A DNA stretch of 64,000 bases from Parasedimentitalea marina (GCF_004006175.1 NZ_CP033219.1:3162001-3226000), one strand, 5' to 3'. Shown: positions 8,570 to 18,172, counted from the first letter of the stretch. Notes: a model not told the origin generated them from the letters alone. Translations and numbers: made by a program.

Positions 8570-9250
8570 TCACTTTTTGTAAGATCGCGCCAAATCCCCG
8601 GGATCGGCACCCAGAATATACCGCCCTTGCAATAGCAGATTGCGGCCCCCGCGGCGCAGCCAGCCTTGTTGCTGATACCGCACAGCACTGGTTTGCGCGC
8701 AGGCAGGCAATTCGACCAGACCATTCAGACGCCGCACGAATGCGATATCTTCCATAAGCTCTTGATCCGGATATCCGCCGGCAGCGGCATAGTCACTGCG
8801 CCGGATCAACAGGGCCTGATCCCCGTAGGGCAGTCCAAACACCCGGGACCGCAGGTTGGCCCATGCCGCAACCACGCGAGCCATTGCACCCCTTGCCCGA
8901 AATCGCAGCCTGAAATACGCAGGCCTGCCCCCGCCATCTCGCAGATGCTGCGACACCACCCGGCTCCACCCGGCCTCAAGCTGGGTATCCGCATGCAGCA
9001 CCAGCAACCAGTTTCCTTTTGCCGCGGCACAGCCCCGCTGCAGCTGCCCGCCGCGAGACGCAGGCCCGTGAATAAGCTGCGCGCCCGCGGCCTCGGCAAA
9101 TTCACAGGTTGCATCCTGCGACCCGCCATCCGTGACGATCAGTTCTCGTATCAACCCCGCCGCCAGCCCCTCCATCAATGTCTCGACACATCCCGGCAAG
9201 TCATCCGCGGCGTTCAGAGTTGGAATGACAAGGCTGATCTCGGCGGGCAT
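8570..9250 (-). CDS. Family 2 glycosyltransferase (TIGR04283-like)
   Basis: About 226 residues with a GT-A fold. EISLVIPTLNAADDLPGC opens the nucleotide-sugar binding region, ELIVTDGGSQD holds the first acidic motif, and LLVLHADTQL holds the metal-binding DAD-like HAD motif. RLRFRARG and LPYGDQALLIRR follow, then AAGGYPDQELMEDIAF. These are hallmarks of the family TIGR04283, often found next to a TIGR04282 partner; no partner is seen here. The sugar and acceptor are unknown. The ATG at 9250 has AGGAAA about 8 bases upstream; the ATG at 9271 is an alternative that adds seven residues. Confidence 0.82.
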   Translation of the reverse strand: MPAEISLVIPTLNAADDLPGCVETLMEGLAAGLIRELIVTDGGSQDATCEFAEAAGAQLIHGPASRGGQLQRGCAAAKGNWLLVLHADTQLEAGWSRVVSQHLRDGGGRPAYFRLRFRARGAMARVVAAWANLRSRVFGLPYGDQALLIRRSDYAAAGGYPDQELMEDIAFVRRLNGLVELPACAQTSAVRYQQQGWLRRGGRNLLLQGRYILGADPGDLARSYKK

Positions 9251-9327
9251 CTGGGGATTTCCTGTTTTCATCTGGCCCCGTTGCTATATCACTGCGACAG
9301 AATATGACCATGCCAATGGAGGCCCAA

Positions 9328-10068
9328 ATGAGCCAACGCCGCATTCTGCGTCTATCCGGCCCCGATACCCGCAGCTTTTTGCAGGGGCTGGTCACCAATG
9401 ATGTGACCCGCATAGATCAGGGTCTGGTCTATGCCGCACTGCTCACGCCGCAGGGTAAATACCTAGCAGATTTCTTCCTGTTGGCCGAAGAGGATCATGT
9501 TCTGCTGGACGTTGCCGCCGAGCTGGCTGACGGGCTGCTGAAACGGCTGTCCATGTACCGCTTACGGGCGAAGGTTGAGATTTCGGAAAGTGATGCGCAG
9601 GTCTCACGCGGCACCGGACCTGCCCCGGCAGGCGCCCTGGCTGATCCCCGGCACGTGGACATGGGCTGGCGGCTTTACGGCGCGGCCAGTGGCGACGACG
9701 GCAGTGACTGGGAGGCACTTCGGGTGGCCCATTGCATACCCGAAACCGGGATCGAGCTGACCGGTGACAGCTTCATTCTGGAGATCGGGTTCGAAGCCCT
9801 GAATGGCGTCGATTTTCGCAAGGGCTGTTATGTCGGCCAGGAGGTCACCGCACGGATGAAGCACAAGACCACCCTGCGTAAGGGTCTGTGCCAGGTGGAA
9901 ATTGACGGCCAGGCAGCGCCGGGAACTGCCATCACGGCGAATGGCAAAGTGGCCGGTACCCTATTCACTCAATCGGGAAACCGCGCCCTGGCCTATCTGC
10001 GGTTTGACCGCGCCAAGGGCGATATGTCCGCCGGTGATGCAACGGTTCGACTGACCCATCCAGAGTGA
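9328..10068 (+). CDS. ygfZ: Folate-binding protein YgfZ/CAF17 family (Fe-S cluster maintenance)
   Basis: This 246-residue protein belongs to the GcvT-like, tetrahydrofolate-binding YgfZ family, which supports assembly or repair of 4Fe-4S enzymes. The defining motif KGCYVGQEVTAR is present (about residue 171), with LQGLVTNDV near the start and a C-terminal barrel domain containing TLRKGLCQVEI. The cysteine essential in YgfZ is kept. Four ATGs lie close together; 9328 is chosen because GGAGG lies 5 bases upstream of it. The gene is divergent from the glycosyltransferase. Confidence 0.9.
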   Translation: MSQRRILRLSGPDTRSFLQGLVTNDVTRIDQGLVYAALLTPQGKYLADFFLLAEEDHVLLDVAAELADGLLKRLSMYRLRAKVEISESDAQVSRGTGPAPAGALADPRHVDMGWRLYGAASGDDGSDWEALRVAHCIPETGIELTGDSFILEIGFEALNGVDFRKGCYVGQEVTARMKHKTTLRKGLCQVEIDGQAAPGTAITANGKVAGTLFTQSGNRALAYLRFDRAKGDMSAGDATVRLTHPE

Positions 10069-10367
10069 AATCTGCCCATTCTGGACATAGTCCGGGGGGA
10101 CCCCATCTAGGTGCTGACGGCTGGGCAAATGGGGCGCCCATGGGCTGTTCTTTGCCTTGGCTGACCACTTGGCCACTTTCCAGCCGACAGGCCCCTTTGG
10201 CTTCAGAACCCCAGCCATCAGTTCCTTATTATTTTATACTTCGGCACGGCACAGGCTGACATGCAGATCCGAATGTGATGATTAATCACACAAATTTAAG
10301 ATCCTGATAGCTAGAGTGGCCCAACACTCCGTACCAAATTACACAAAAATTATTGAAGGACGAATTG

Positions 10368-10901
10368 ATGCGATTATTGCTAGCCTTGGCCATTGTCGGC
10401 GCCCCGGCTGTTCCTGCCACTGCCGGGTACTGGAATTACAACGACTGGCATGTGTCGACAGATCAGATTGATACAGGCGAAGATCTTAGGGTTACCTGCT
10501 ATGCCCACACCGGTGGGGACGGCGATCCGGTTTGGTCGCTGGAGGTCTCAAACGGAGATGCTGGGCCGCCTGATTTTTTCCCGGCACCACGGCTGGTTGA
10601 AATTGCCCCAAGCCGCCACCAAACCCAGATGTATGATCAGCAAGACATCACGTTTGAATTCGACTCTGGCACGACAATTCAGGGCATAGCCGAGGCCCAT
10701 GTGAATAACGAAGGTTTCTTTCAGGCTGAAAGCGGCCCGCAGTACAACTCTGTGGTATCAATGCTGATAGCAATGCGGCGTGGAAATACGGTCGAGGCCC
10801 TGGGCGATGGGGAAGTCATCGCAACCGCATCACTGGCCGGCTTCACTGCCGCCTATGGCAAGATGATGGACGAATGCGGGTTCACACTATCGATGAATTG
10901 A
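10368..10901 (+). CDS. Secreted protein of unknown function
   Basis: A 177-residue protein with a clear signal peptide, MRLLLALAIVGAPAVPATA, followed by a mature domain starting GYWNYNDWHVSTDQ. The mature part is rich in Asp, Gly and Thr, has two cysteines (in LRVTCYAH and MMDECGFTL) that could form a disulfide, and has a likely beta-strand-rich make-up. AAGGA lies 7 bases before the ATG. I do not recognise the family. It stands alone with about 300 bases of noncoding, A+T-richer DNA upstream in which I see no other gene, and a hairpin terminator behind it. Confidence 0.7.
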   Translation: MRLLLALAIVGAPAVPATAGYWNYNDWHVSTDQIDTGEDLRVTCYAHTGGDGDPVWSLEVSNGDAGPPDFFPAPRLVEIAPSRHQTQMYDQQDITFEFDSGTTIQGIAEAHVNNEGFFQAESGPQYNSVVSMLIAMRRGNTVEALGDGEVIATASLAGFTAAYGKMMDECGFTLSMN

Positions 10902-10926
10902 CCACAGGCGATCCCGGATAACAAAT

Positions 10927-10957
10927 GTCCCGCACAGGTAACTGCACGGGACCTTTT
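10927..10957. terminator. Hairpin terminator between the secreted-protein gene and efp
   Basis: GTCCCG pairs with CGGGAC and, inside a 2x2 internal loop, CAG pairs with CTG around a GTAA tetraloop. CTTTTG follows on the plus strand. It lies between convergent genes. Confidence 0.65.
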
Positions 10958-10977
10958 GTATACATGCGAGGCCCGGT

Positions 10978-11541
10978 TTAGGCGCGCTCGGAATACTCCA
11001 TGGTATCCGTGTTCACGATTATCAATTCGTCCTGACCAACAAACGGCGGCACCATAACTTTGATACCATTGTCCAAAACCGCTGGCTTGAAGGATTTGGC
11101 AGCAGTCTGCCCCTTCACAACCGGCTCGGTCTCGGCGACTTTGCAAGTCACCTTTTGCGGCACTTTCGCGTGCAGGGCCTCAGTTTCATGAAACTCTACT
11201 ACGATGGTCATGCCATCCTGCAGGAACGGACGACGGTCGCCCAGCAATTCGCTCGGCAACTCGATCTGCTCGTAGGTTTCGATATCCATGAACACCAGCA
11301 TTCCGTCACTCTCATAGAGAAACTGCTGGTCTTTTTGTTCCAGGCGAACTTTTTCAACTTTATCGGCGCTACGGAACCGTTCGTTAAGCTTGGAGCCGTT
11401 ACGAAGGTTGCGCAATTCCACCTGAGCAAAGGCACCGCCCTTGCCCGGTTTGACGTGATCGACCTTAACTGCGGCCCAAAGTCCGTCGTTATGTTCCAGC
11501 ACCGCGCCGGGGCGGATTTCGTTTCCGTTGATCTTAGGCAT
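10978..11541 (-). CDS. efp: Elongation factor P
   Basis: EF-P is a tRNA-shaped protein that rescues ribosomes stalled on polyproline. At 187 residues it is full length: a KOW-like N-domain ([19 protein letters not shown]), then two OB-like domains ending in [20 protein letters not shown]. The tip loop KPGKGGAF carries Lys34, the position modified by EpmA-type enzymes in many proteobacteria. The start has a purine-rich GGAGAGGG site just upstream. No modification gene (epmA/epmB) is in the window. It is a single gene with a long A+T-rich leader. Confidence 0.97.
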   Translation of the reverse strand: MPKINGNEIRPGAVLEHNDGLWAAVKVDHVKPGKGGAFAQVELRNLRNGSKLNERFRSADKVEKVRLEQKDQQFLYESDGMLVFMDIETYEQIELPSELLGDRRPFLQDGMTIVVEFHETEALHAKVPQKVTCKVAETEPVVKGQTAAKSFKPAVLDNGIKVMVPPFVGQDELIIVNTDTMEYSERA

Positions 11542-11758
11542 GAAAAAATCCCTCTCCGGAGGTTGATGGTTTGTTAACCGTCCCTATATCTGGCAGGTCG
11601 CAGACTGACAAGACAACGATATTTAGTGGTTACCAATAAAAAGCTATGCACTATTTGCATAACAGCCATGCAACAAGAGCCTATCCGAATCGTTCTGGAT
11701 CAGTCATAAGGAGCGTCACGCCAAGAATTGCAATAGCAAGAACAACAAAGGATGCGAG

Positions 11759-12076
11759 ATGAGAGATTTCGTTGACGGCACAGCCTTTAACAATGAGCAA
11801 GGCAACCGCGCCCGTAAACTGTTCGCGGCTGTTGTGCTGGCTGCACTGGATGATGCCATTGCAGATGATAAGAAATATGGCAATGGACCCGAGCAGATTG
11901 CTCGTTGGGCACGGTCACGCGATGGTCGTGAAGTGTTGTCCTGCGCTGGTATCGACCCCAATGAGCGGGTTGTGTCCGGACTGATGGATTTTGTTGGTCG
12001 TGGTGTTCGCACCTCGGTTGCTCTGTCCCGTGAAGAAAGTGAGCGCCGCAACGCTGCGCAAGCCGAAGCCGCCTAA
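11759..12076 (+). CDS. Small conserved protein (DUF6280-like)
   Basis: A 105-residue soluble protein beginning MRDFVDGTAFNNEQGNRARK and mostly alpha-helical by composition, with an acidic middle (LDDAIADDKKYGNGPEQIA) and a charged Ala/Glu-rich tail. I recall a small, strongly conserved Rhodobacterales family of this wording (DUF6280), with no known function; the name is from memory and unverified. It is transcribed alone between efp and cobQ and is followed by a strong terminator, which argues it is a real expressed gene. Confidence 0.8.
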   Translation: MRDFVDGTAFNNEQGNRARKLFAAVVLAALDDAIADDKKYGNGPEQIARWARSRDGREVLSCAGIDPNERVVSGLMDFVGRGVRTSVALSREESERRNAAQAEAA

Positions 12077-12098
12077 AACTGGCAGCTTTTAGACTATG

Positions 12099-12127
12099 AA
12101 AAAGCGCGCCCCTGGGGGCGCGTTTTT
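12099..12127 (+). terminator. Rho-independent terminator
   Basis: AAAAAGCGCGCCCC, a short loop, then GGGGCGCG and TTTTT: a perfect G+C stem with A and T tracts on its two sides. It ends the transcript of the small gene at 11759 and isolates cobQ. Confidence 0.88.
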
Positions 12128-12242
12128 CTATTCCTGGCTTTGTGTTTTTGCCGGACTGCGCCCGCCAGTGCATTTTGCCACACAGCGGGCTTTTCACATG
12201 CCTAAAAATAGGTCATGCCAAGGACAACACAGGAGGCAGACC

Positions 12243-13697
12243 ATGGCGCGTGCACTCATGATACAAGGCACTGGCAGCAATGTCGGTAAGTCAATGATTG
12301 TTGCGGGTCTGGCCCGCGCGTTTGTGCGCCGTGGGCTACGCGTTGCCCCGTTCAAACCACAGAACATGTCCAACAACGCCGCTGTCACCCCCGAGGGCGG
12401 TGAGATAGGCCGCGCCCAGGCCCTGCAAGCCCGTGCCGCGATGGTAGCGCCACATACCGATATGAACCCGGTTCTTCTAAAACCCGAAAGCGATACGGGT
12501 GCTCAGGTCATCGTACAGGGCAAGCGGCGCGGCACCCAGGCTGCTGGCTCGTTTATGCGCGACAAAACTGGCTTACTCGACGCTGCACTGGAGAGCTTTC
12601 ACCGGTTGGCGACGGATGTTGACCTGGTGCTGATCGAAGGTGCGGGATCGCCTGCGGAAACCAACCTGCGCAAGAACGACATTGCCAACATGGGATTCGC
12701 CTGTGCGGCCGACGTACCGGTCGTTTTGCTGGGCGATATTCATCGCGGCGGGGTGATTGCGCAGATCGTCGGGACCCATGCGGTACTGGATCAACAGGAT
12801 CTTGATCGCGTGGTTGGATTCGCCGTGAACCGATTTAGGGGCGAGTTGAGCCTGTTTGACGGAGGTCGCGATGATATCGCACAACGGACCGGCTGGCCCT
12901 CGCTGGGGGTCATTCCGTGGTTCTTTGACGCCTGGAAATTGCCTGCCGAGGACATGATGGACATTGCGTCGCGCAAGGGCGGTGCCTGCAAAGTGGTGGT
13001 GCCACAACTTGAACGGATGGCAAATTTCGACGATCTGGATCCGCTGGCCGCCGAGCCCAATGTCACGGTTGAAATCATCGCCGCCGGACGCCCCCTGCCC
13101 GGTGATGCAGATTTGGTGCTGATTCCCGGCAGCAAATCCACCATTGGCGATCTGGCCTATCTGCGGGCCCAAGGCTGGGACATCGATATTCTGGCGCATT
13201 ACCGCCGAGGTGGCCATGTGCTGGGGCTGTGTGGCGGCTATCAAATGCTGGGCAAAGAGATTGACGATCCCCATGGTGTGGACGGCAAACCGGGGAAAGT
13301 GGCCGGTTTGGGGCTGCTGGACATTTCGACCACCATGGCGGGCGAGAAGAAAGTCGCGTTGCGGCAGGCCCATACCATAGACGGCAATACACCGGTGTCA
13401 GGCTACGAGATCCACATGGGCCGCAGCGAGGGACCGGACTGCACCCGTGCCTGGCTGAACGTCGAAGGCCGCCCCGAGGGGGCTGTGTCGGCAGACGGGC
13501 GGGTTCGGGGATCGTACCTACATGGATTGTTCAGCTCGGATCCATTCCGGGCTAAATTCCTGGCTGATCTGGGTGCTGAAAGCAGTATCGGTTATGATGA
13601 TGGGGTTGAGGCCACGCTGGACGATCTGGCCGATCATCTGGAGCGGTATATGGATCTGGATCAGCTGCTGGAGCTGGCAAAGCCTGTCAAAAACTGA
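12243..13697 (+). CDS. cobQ: Cobyric acid synthase
   Basis: CobQ amidates adenosyl-cobyrinic acid a,c-diamide at four side chains using glutamine and ATP, in vitamin B12 synthesis. At 484 residues it has the family length. The N-terminal dethiobiotin-synthetase-like domain shows [18 protein letters not shown] (P-loop) and [14 protein letters not shown]. The C-terminal amidotransferase shows [10 protein letters not shown] with the nucleophilic Cys near residue 329 and YLHGLF with the catalytic His. The ATG at 12243 has AGGAGG 8 bases upstream. No cobalamin riboswitch fits in the 115 bases between the terminator and the start, and no other cob genes are nearby. Confidence 0.95.
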   Translation: MARALMIQGTGSNVGKSMIVAGLARAFVRRGLRVAPFKPQNMSNNAAVTPEGGEIGRAQALQARAAMVAPHTDMNPVLLKPESDTGAQVIVQGKRRGTQAAGSFMRDKTGLLDAALESFHRLATDVDLVLIEGAGSPAETNLRKNDIANMGFACAADVPVVLLGDIHRGGVIAQIVGTHAVLDQQDLDRVVGFAVNRFRGELSLFDGGRDDIAQRTGWPSLGVIPWFFDAWKLPAEDMMDIASRKGGACKVVVPQLERMANFDDLDPLAAEPNVTVEIIAAGRPLPGDADLVLIPGSKSTIGDLAYLRAQGWDIDILAHYRRGGHVLGLCGGYQMLGKEIDDPHGVDGKPGKVAGLGLLDISTTMAGEKKVALRQAHTIDGNTPVSGYEIHMGRSEGPDCTRAWLNVEGRPEGAVSADGRVRGSYLHGLFSSDPFRAKFLADLGAESSIGYDDGVEATLDDLADHLERYMDLDQLLELAKPVKN

Positions 13698-13707
13698 ATG
13701 TCAGGGC

Positions 13708-14913
13708 TCAGCCCAGGTCCTGCACGGCAAGAGCACGCTGGATCTCGCGGCGGACCAGTTTGCGCACGTTGCGGGTGATCCGTTCACCCAAAGCCCCCTG
13801 CAACTCTTCGCGAACAATGTCGGCGACCAGCTCACGCAGCGATTCTTCATCCATCACGGCCTCATCCGTGGAGATCCCGCCCAGGACTTCATCGGCGACG
13901 GCTTGTTCGGCCAGATGGGCGGCGTCCAACATGTCATCCTCAGGCCGATCATAGGTGGCCCGTTCTTGCGCAGCCTGATCATTCGCGGCCTGATCAATCG
14001 TAGCCTGGTCAAAGTCATCCTGGTCAAGGTCAGGGGTAATATCGACCTGTGATGGGCTGCTGTCGTCAAGGTCGACCGTGCCAGCTGCATTGAAGGCTGT
14101 CACATCATCCAGCTCGTCTTCGAGATCTTCCCAAGCCAGCGTTTCAACCGCTGTGCCGGAATTGTCTTCACCGGTGTCACCTTCCGGTTCCCATTGTTCG
14201 TCCGCCTGACCAATAGCGGCTTCCAGAGCCGCGATTTTCTCGGCGAAACTCACGGTAGATTTGGTTTCATCCGGTGTATCAGCCGCCGCCATGGTGGCGG
14301 AACTGGTTTCTGTCACCCCCGCTGCGGCAAACAAGGTCGCGTCAGGATTTTGCCAAGGTGCGTCGTTCACCTGAGTGGGCTCTGCCGGTTGGTCCTCTTG
14401 AAAGGACTCGACCGCGGTTTGCAGTAGAACAGTATCTTCACCTTGCGGGTCGTCCTGCGCGCCATTATCTGCGTTTTCCTGCACCTCGGGCTGAGTATCC
14501 AGCTGAACAGAACTGACCTCGGCTGCTGCCTTGGGTATCTCGGGAACCGCTGTGTCCCAATTTTCCGATTCGCTTATGCCGGGAGATTGGTCCAGCTGAG
14601 CCTGGGTTTGGCTCGCCGTACTGTCTTCGGTCGGATTGTCCTGAGTCTGAGCGTCTTCGACTTGTGTATCCGCATCCGTTGCCGATTCGACCTGAGCAGT
14701 CTCGGCCTGTTCGGGCTCAGGTTCGTCCATAGCGACTGCATCCGCAGGTGCATCCGCCACCCGTAGGGATGGCGTCAGGACCAAACGCGGCGCTGGCTTT
14801 GCAGCGGGCGCAGGTTTGGCAGGAATGAGAGGCCCACGGTCGTCTTCGCTCACCAAGCGGCGAATTGATGACAGCACATCCTCTATCTCGGCATGAGTTA
14901 CTGGTTCGGACAT
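13708..14913 (-). CDS. PopZ-like polar organising protein (DUF2497-type)
   Basis: A 401-residue, strongly acidic protein with three parts. The N-terminus THAEIEDVLSSIRRLVSEDD resembles the EEILASIRRIISEDD start of PopZ-type proteins. A middle of about 290 residues is rich in Asp, Glu, Gln, Pro and Ala and probably disordered. The C-terminal 55 residues (SLRELVADIVREELQG, then RNVRKLVRREIQRAL) form amphipathic helices like those that drive PopZ assembly. In Caulobacter PopZ forms polar condensates that tether the chromosome origin. Identity is inferred from layout, not close sequence match. The weak ribosome site before 14913 makes the start moderately sure. It converges on cobQ with a 10-base gap. 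Confidence 0.65.
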   Translation of the reverse strand: MSEPVTHAEIEDVLSSIRRLVSEDDRGPLIPAKPAPAAKPAPRLVLTPSLRVADAPADAVAMDEPEPEQAETAQVESATDADTQVEDAQTQDNPTEDSTASQTQAQLDQSPGISESENWDTAVPEIPKAAAEVSSVQLDTQPEVQENADNGAQDDPQGEDTVLLQTAVESFQEDQPAEPTQVNDAPWQNPDATLFAAAGVTETSSATMAAADTPDETKSTVSFAEKIAALEAAIGQADEQWEPEGDTGEDNSGTAVETLAWEDLEDELDDVTAFNAAGTVDLDDSSPSQVDITPDLDQDDFDQATIDQAANDQAAQERATYDRPEDDMLDAAHLAEQAVADEVLGGISTDEAVMDEESLRELVADIVREELQGALGERITRNVRKLVRREIQRALAVQDLG

Positions 14914-14989
14914 AACACACTCTACACTTTCGCCTCTTAAACGAAGTGTAACTGCATTAGTTTTTTCACACAACCGATAGAACGAATTG

Positions 14990-16408
14990 TTAATTCTTTC
15001 CTAAGGCCTTCATCACGCGATCCAGATCCTTACTGCGCTGGCTGACATGCGCAGGCGCATCTTTGACCAGATTGTAATACAGCGTCGGATCGTAAATTTC
15101 GACAGCCAACCCCAAATGTTCGGCAGTCAGCAGACCCTGCGCGCTGAGCAACCCAAAGGCCGCAATGACCTGATTGGCCCGGGCCTGAACCCGCGAGGTT
15201 TGAGCATCCAAAAGCTCCTGCTCGGACTGCAAGACATCCAGTGTTGTCCGTGCACCCAGTGTGGCCTCTTCACGAATTCCGTCAAAGGCAACCTGTGCGG
15301 CGCGCACCCGCTCGTTTGAGGACACCAGGCTGGCGCGTGAGGTTTCAAGCACAACATAGGCCTGGCTGACAATCTGCGCGACGGAGCGCTGAACGGAGAT
15401 CAAAGCACCTTTTTCTGCGTCCACGCGCGCGACACTGGCCCGAGTGCTGGCCGCAAGCGCGCCGCCGGCGTAAATGGGCTGCGACAATGTTAGACTGGTG
15501 CTGGAGGTATCAGTCCCACCGGTGTTATCCCAAGGTTCGGAATAGGCTGCGCTGGCGCTGAATGACACGCTTGGGCCTAACGACTTAGCAGTGCTTTGCG
15601 CCGACAGGTCTGCCGCTTTCACCGCGTGTTGCTGTGCCAGCAGGGACGGATGGTTGCGCGCGGCAATCGATTGGGCCGTTTGCAATGATTTCGCCCGCTG
15701 TGGCAGGCTGGGCTGCCCCGCAAGACCACCCGGAGCATGGCCAACCACCTCGATATAGACCGCCTGAGCGGTCAACAGGTCGCCCCGGCTTTCGGTCAGG
15801 CTGGCCTGAGCGCCTGCAACCCGACTTTGCGCCAGGGCCACATCCGTCCGGGTCACTTCACCAACTTCAAACCGGTCCTGCGCCGCCTTTTGTTCTTCGC
15901 GCAGCAGCCGCAAGTTGTTGCCGCGCAGCGATACTGTATCTTGCTGCAGCAGGACATTCACATAGGCCTGCACCGCATTGAACATAACCTGCTGCTCGAT
16001 GTTAAGCAGCGACTGCCGGGTGGCCAGAACCGTCTCTTGCGCGGCCCGCTGGTCAAGTAGTGATGCGCCACCGTCAAACAGCAACCATTGCAGGTTAAGG
16101 CCGGTGGACAGGGCATCACTGCTGGCTTGAGAAACCCCAAACCCGGTGTTAGCGCGGCTAAAGGACTGCGAAGCTGTGAGGGTCCAGGTGATCACCGGAC
16201 GCAGCTGTGCAACTGCAATCGCTACATTTTCATCCGTCGCCCGCAACAGAGCCCGATTCTGTTCCAGCAAACCGCTGGTTTGATAAGCACCGATCATGGC
16301 GTCGGTGATATTGTCCGCCAGCGCGACTTTGGGAACGACAGCAACAGCCACAAACCCGCCCGCGAAAACAAAATTCTTGAAAAATCCTTTTGAAATCATT
16401 TTGCGCAT
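14990..16408 (-). CDS. tolC: TolC-family outer-membrane efflux protein
   Basis: A 472-residue outer-membrane factor with an N-terminal signal peptide (FVFAGGFVAVAVVPKVALA). Two repeats of long coiled-coil helices and short beta segments follow the usual TolC plan: ALLRATDENVAIAVAQLRP in the first half and the conserved RTTLDVLQSEQELLDAQT in the second. It forms the trimeric exit duct for type I secretion or RND and ABC efflux. It follows the methyltransferase-like gene on the same strand after 140 bases; I recall this tolC/pcm neighbourhood from related genomes. No secretion partners are visible in the window. Confidence 0.9.
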   Translation of the reverse strand: MRKMISKGFFKNFVFAGGFVAVAVVPKVALADNITDAMIGAYQTSGLLEQNRALLRATDENVAIAVAQLRPVITWTLTASQSFSRANTGFGVSQASSDALSTGLNLQWLLFDGGASLLDQRAAQETVLATRQSLLNIEQQVMFNAVQAYVNVLLQQDTVSLRGNNLRLLREEQKAAQDRFEVGEVTRTDVALAQSRVAGAQASLTESRGDLLTAQAVYIEVVGHAPGGLAGQPSLPQRAKSLQTAQSIAARNHPSLLAQQHAVKAADLSAQSTAKSLGPSVSFSASAAYSEPWDNTGGTDTSSTSLTLSQPIYAGGALAASTRASVARVDAEKGALISVQRSVAQIVSQAYVVLETSRASLVSSNERVRAAQVAFDGIREEATLGARTTLDVLQSEQELLDAQTSRVQARANQVIAAFGLLSAQGLLTAEHLGLAVEIYDPTLYYNLVKDAPAHVSQRSKDLDRVMKALGKN

Positions 16409-16548
16409 TTATGCCGCCCCATTTTCCCCGAGCTGTCCCAGCTCATTTTATTGAACTCTGGCCCCGGTCACAAATGGCCGCAGGGCGCAGAGCACTAATC
16501 TGGTCATCACAGCACAAGACTGCAAGTCAAACGCTGCCCCAAATGGGG

Positions 16549-17202
16549 TCAGAGCGCAAATTCTTTGGTCGCTGCGAAACCCGGAATAACCGGCGCGCCT
16601 GCGTTGAAAGCAAACCGCCATGAAATCTGGTCACCGGTCTTATACCCGACTTTGACCTGTCCAAGGGCACCCGTCATGAAAATGGCAGCAATTCGGCCGC
16701 CATCTTTCAACTGATCCAACAGCGTTTGCGGAAGATCCTCGACGCCACCCTGCACCAGGATGACATCATAGGGGCCGTGTTCAGCAGCGCCCTCATGCGG
16801 GGCAGCGACATGCACGATGGCATTGTCAGCACCGATCTCGCTGAGTTGTGTCTGAGCCTCGGCTGCAAGGTCCTCGTCGCCTTCGACCGCGATCACCATC
16901 TGCGCCATGCGGGCGACAACGGCGGATGAATAGCCCATACCACAGGCGACATCCAACACCAGTTCGTCACTCTGAACATCCACCGCATCCAGGATTTTGC
17001 CCAAAGTACGTGGCTCAAGCAAAGTTCGGCCCTGTCCCAGATCGATATTCTGGTCGGAATAGGCCGCTTCCCGCTGCGCGCCAGCTACAAAATTCTCACG
17101 CGGCACGGTCAGCATGGCTTGGATAATAGGATACTTGGTCACGTCCGACGGGCGGACCTGAGTATCAACCATCATGCGGCGGCGTTCGGCAAAGTCAGTC
17201 AT
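16549..17202 (-). CDS. Protein-L-isoaspartate O-methyltransferase family protein
   Basis: A 217-residue SAM-dependent methyltransferase of the Pcm family, which repairs isoaspartyl residues in damaged proteins. The N-terminus RRMMVDTQVRPSDVT is typical of the alphaproteobacterial branch. ELVLDVACGMGYSSAVVARM is SAM motif I, VIAVEGDEDLA holds the acidic ribose-binding residue, and YDVILVQGGVEDLP is motif II. The second motif reads QGG where true repair enzymes usually have TAA-like residues, so a diverged function is possible. It lies upstream of tolC and is probably co-transcribed with it. Confidence 0.82.
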   Translation of the reverse strand: MTDFAERRRMMVDTQVRPSDVTKYPIIQAMLTVPRENFVAGAQREAAYSDQNIDLGQGRTLLEPRTLGKILDAVDVQSDELVLDVACGMGYSSAVVARMAQMVIAVEGDEDLAAEAQTQLSEIGADNAIVHVAAPHEGAAEHGPYDVILVQGGVEDLPQTLLDQLKDGGRIAAIFMTGALGQVKVGYKTGDQISWRFAFNAGAPVIPGFAATKEFAL

Positions 17203-17304
17203 GTGCTAAACTCATCTGTTCAGTCGGTTGTTATGGGTTGTGCCACATCCCCGCAGGCGCGGCAACGGGGCGATCGGGAAATTGCGTGTCCCTGACGTCG
17301 TGGC

Positions 17305-17814
17305 CTATTTCTTTTTCACAAACTGGGTCAAAATCACGATCCGCTGCCCCTCGACCCGGCCTTCGATGTGTTCGGGGTTGTCTGCGACCAGCGAAATACT
17401 GCGCACGGCAGTGCCGCGCTTGGCGGTAAACCCTGCCCCTTTGACCACCAGATCCTTGATCAGCACCACACTATCGCCCTGGTTGAGCGTTACACCATTG
17501 CTATCTTTGTGTTGACTGGCCGCGGCGACATTTTCGGCCCAGGCGCGGGTCTCGTCCTCCAGCCACAACTGATCACTCAGGTCGCGGGCCCAGTCCTGAT
17601 CCGACAACCGGGTCAAAAGGCGCGCCGCCAGGACCTGAACGGCCACATCCTCGGACCACATCGACGAGGACAGGCAGCGCCAGTGATTGACTTCCAGCTC
17701 GCCCTCGATCTGCGACAGGCAGGTGCTGCAAACTGCAGCAGACGCGCCATCAGGACCGCCTGCGACGGGATAGTCAGACAGCGGCACATCCGCAGAACAT
17801 AGGGCACAGGACAT
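17305..17814 (-). CDS. PhnA/YjdM family zinc-ribbon protein
   Basis: A 169-residue protein with an N-terminal zinc ribbon (CALC at the start and CSTC about 30 residues later) and a C-terminal PhnA domain, GVTLNQGDSVVLIKDLVVKG and AKRGTAVRSISLV. This family is annotated as alkylphosphonate utilisation protein PhnA, though the E. coli protein is not clearly required for phosphonate use. No phn genes are nearby. The start MSCALCSADV at 17814 was taken because the zinc ribbon begins there. Confidence 0.85.
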   Translation of the reverse strand: MSCALCSADVPLSDYPVAGGPDGASAAVCSTCLSQIEGELEVNHWRCLSSSMWSEDVAVQVLAARLLTRLSDQDWARDLSDQLWLEDETRAWAENVAAASQHKDSNGVTLNQGDSVVLIKDLVVKGAGFTAKRGTAVRSISLVADNPEHIEGRVEGQRIVILTQFVKKK

Positions 17815-17884
17815 TGGGAAAGCTCCGGAAATCAAGGGTCAGAGCAGCTATAAGTCACGTGCTGGACAAAGGAAAGCAATGCAA

Positions 17885-18172
17885 TTAGTCGGCGCAGCGC
17901 TGGCAAAAGGGTGTGGCGGGCAATTTATCAAGCCGCTCCTCAGCGATGTCATCGCCACAGATCTGACAGAACCCATAACTACCCTCATGCAGGCGGGCCA
18001 GCGCCACATCGATCTGGCGCAATTCATCAACTTCAAAATGTGGCAGCCGCTCTCCGCAGCGCCGCGCACTCAACGTCGAGGGCGCCCCGTCAGGTGCCAT
18101 CCCGGTCAGTCTTTTTCGCTTATTCTCCAGCGTGTTTCTGCGTGCGGCAAAATTCACCTGCATCGCTCCCAT
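17885..18172 (-). CDS. DksA/TraR-type C4 zinc-finger protein
   Basis: A 95-residue protein ending in FCQICGDDIAEERLDKLP and FCQRC, the four-cysteine (C-x2-C-x17-C-x2-C) zinc finger of DksA/TraR proteins. The region before it is short and charged (NTLENKRKRL, then DELRQIDVALARLHEGSYG), resembling TraR more than full DksA. TraR-like proteins bind the RNA polymerase secondary channel and alter promoter choice; whether this one does is unknown. Two in-frame ATGs, 18172 and 18163, are possible starts. Confidence 0.82.
   Translation of the reverse strand: MGAMQVNFAARRNTLENKRKRLTGMAPDGAPSTLSARRCGERLPHFEVDELRQIDVALARLHEGSYGFCQICGDDIAEERLDKLPATPFCQRCAD

Noticed and set aside
12128..12242. Cobalamin riboswitch ahead of cobQ
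   Set aside because: The gap after the terminator is only 115 bases and lacks the B12-box wording (GCCACTG), so no such element can be supported.
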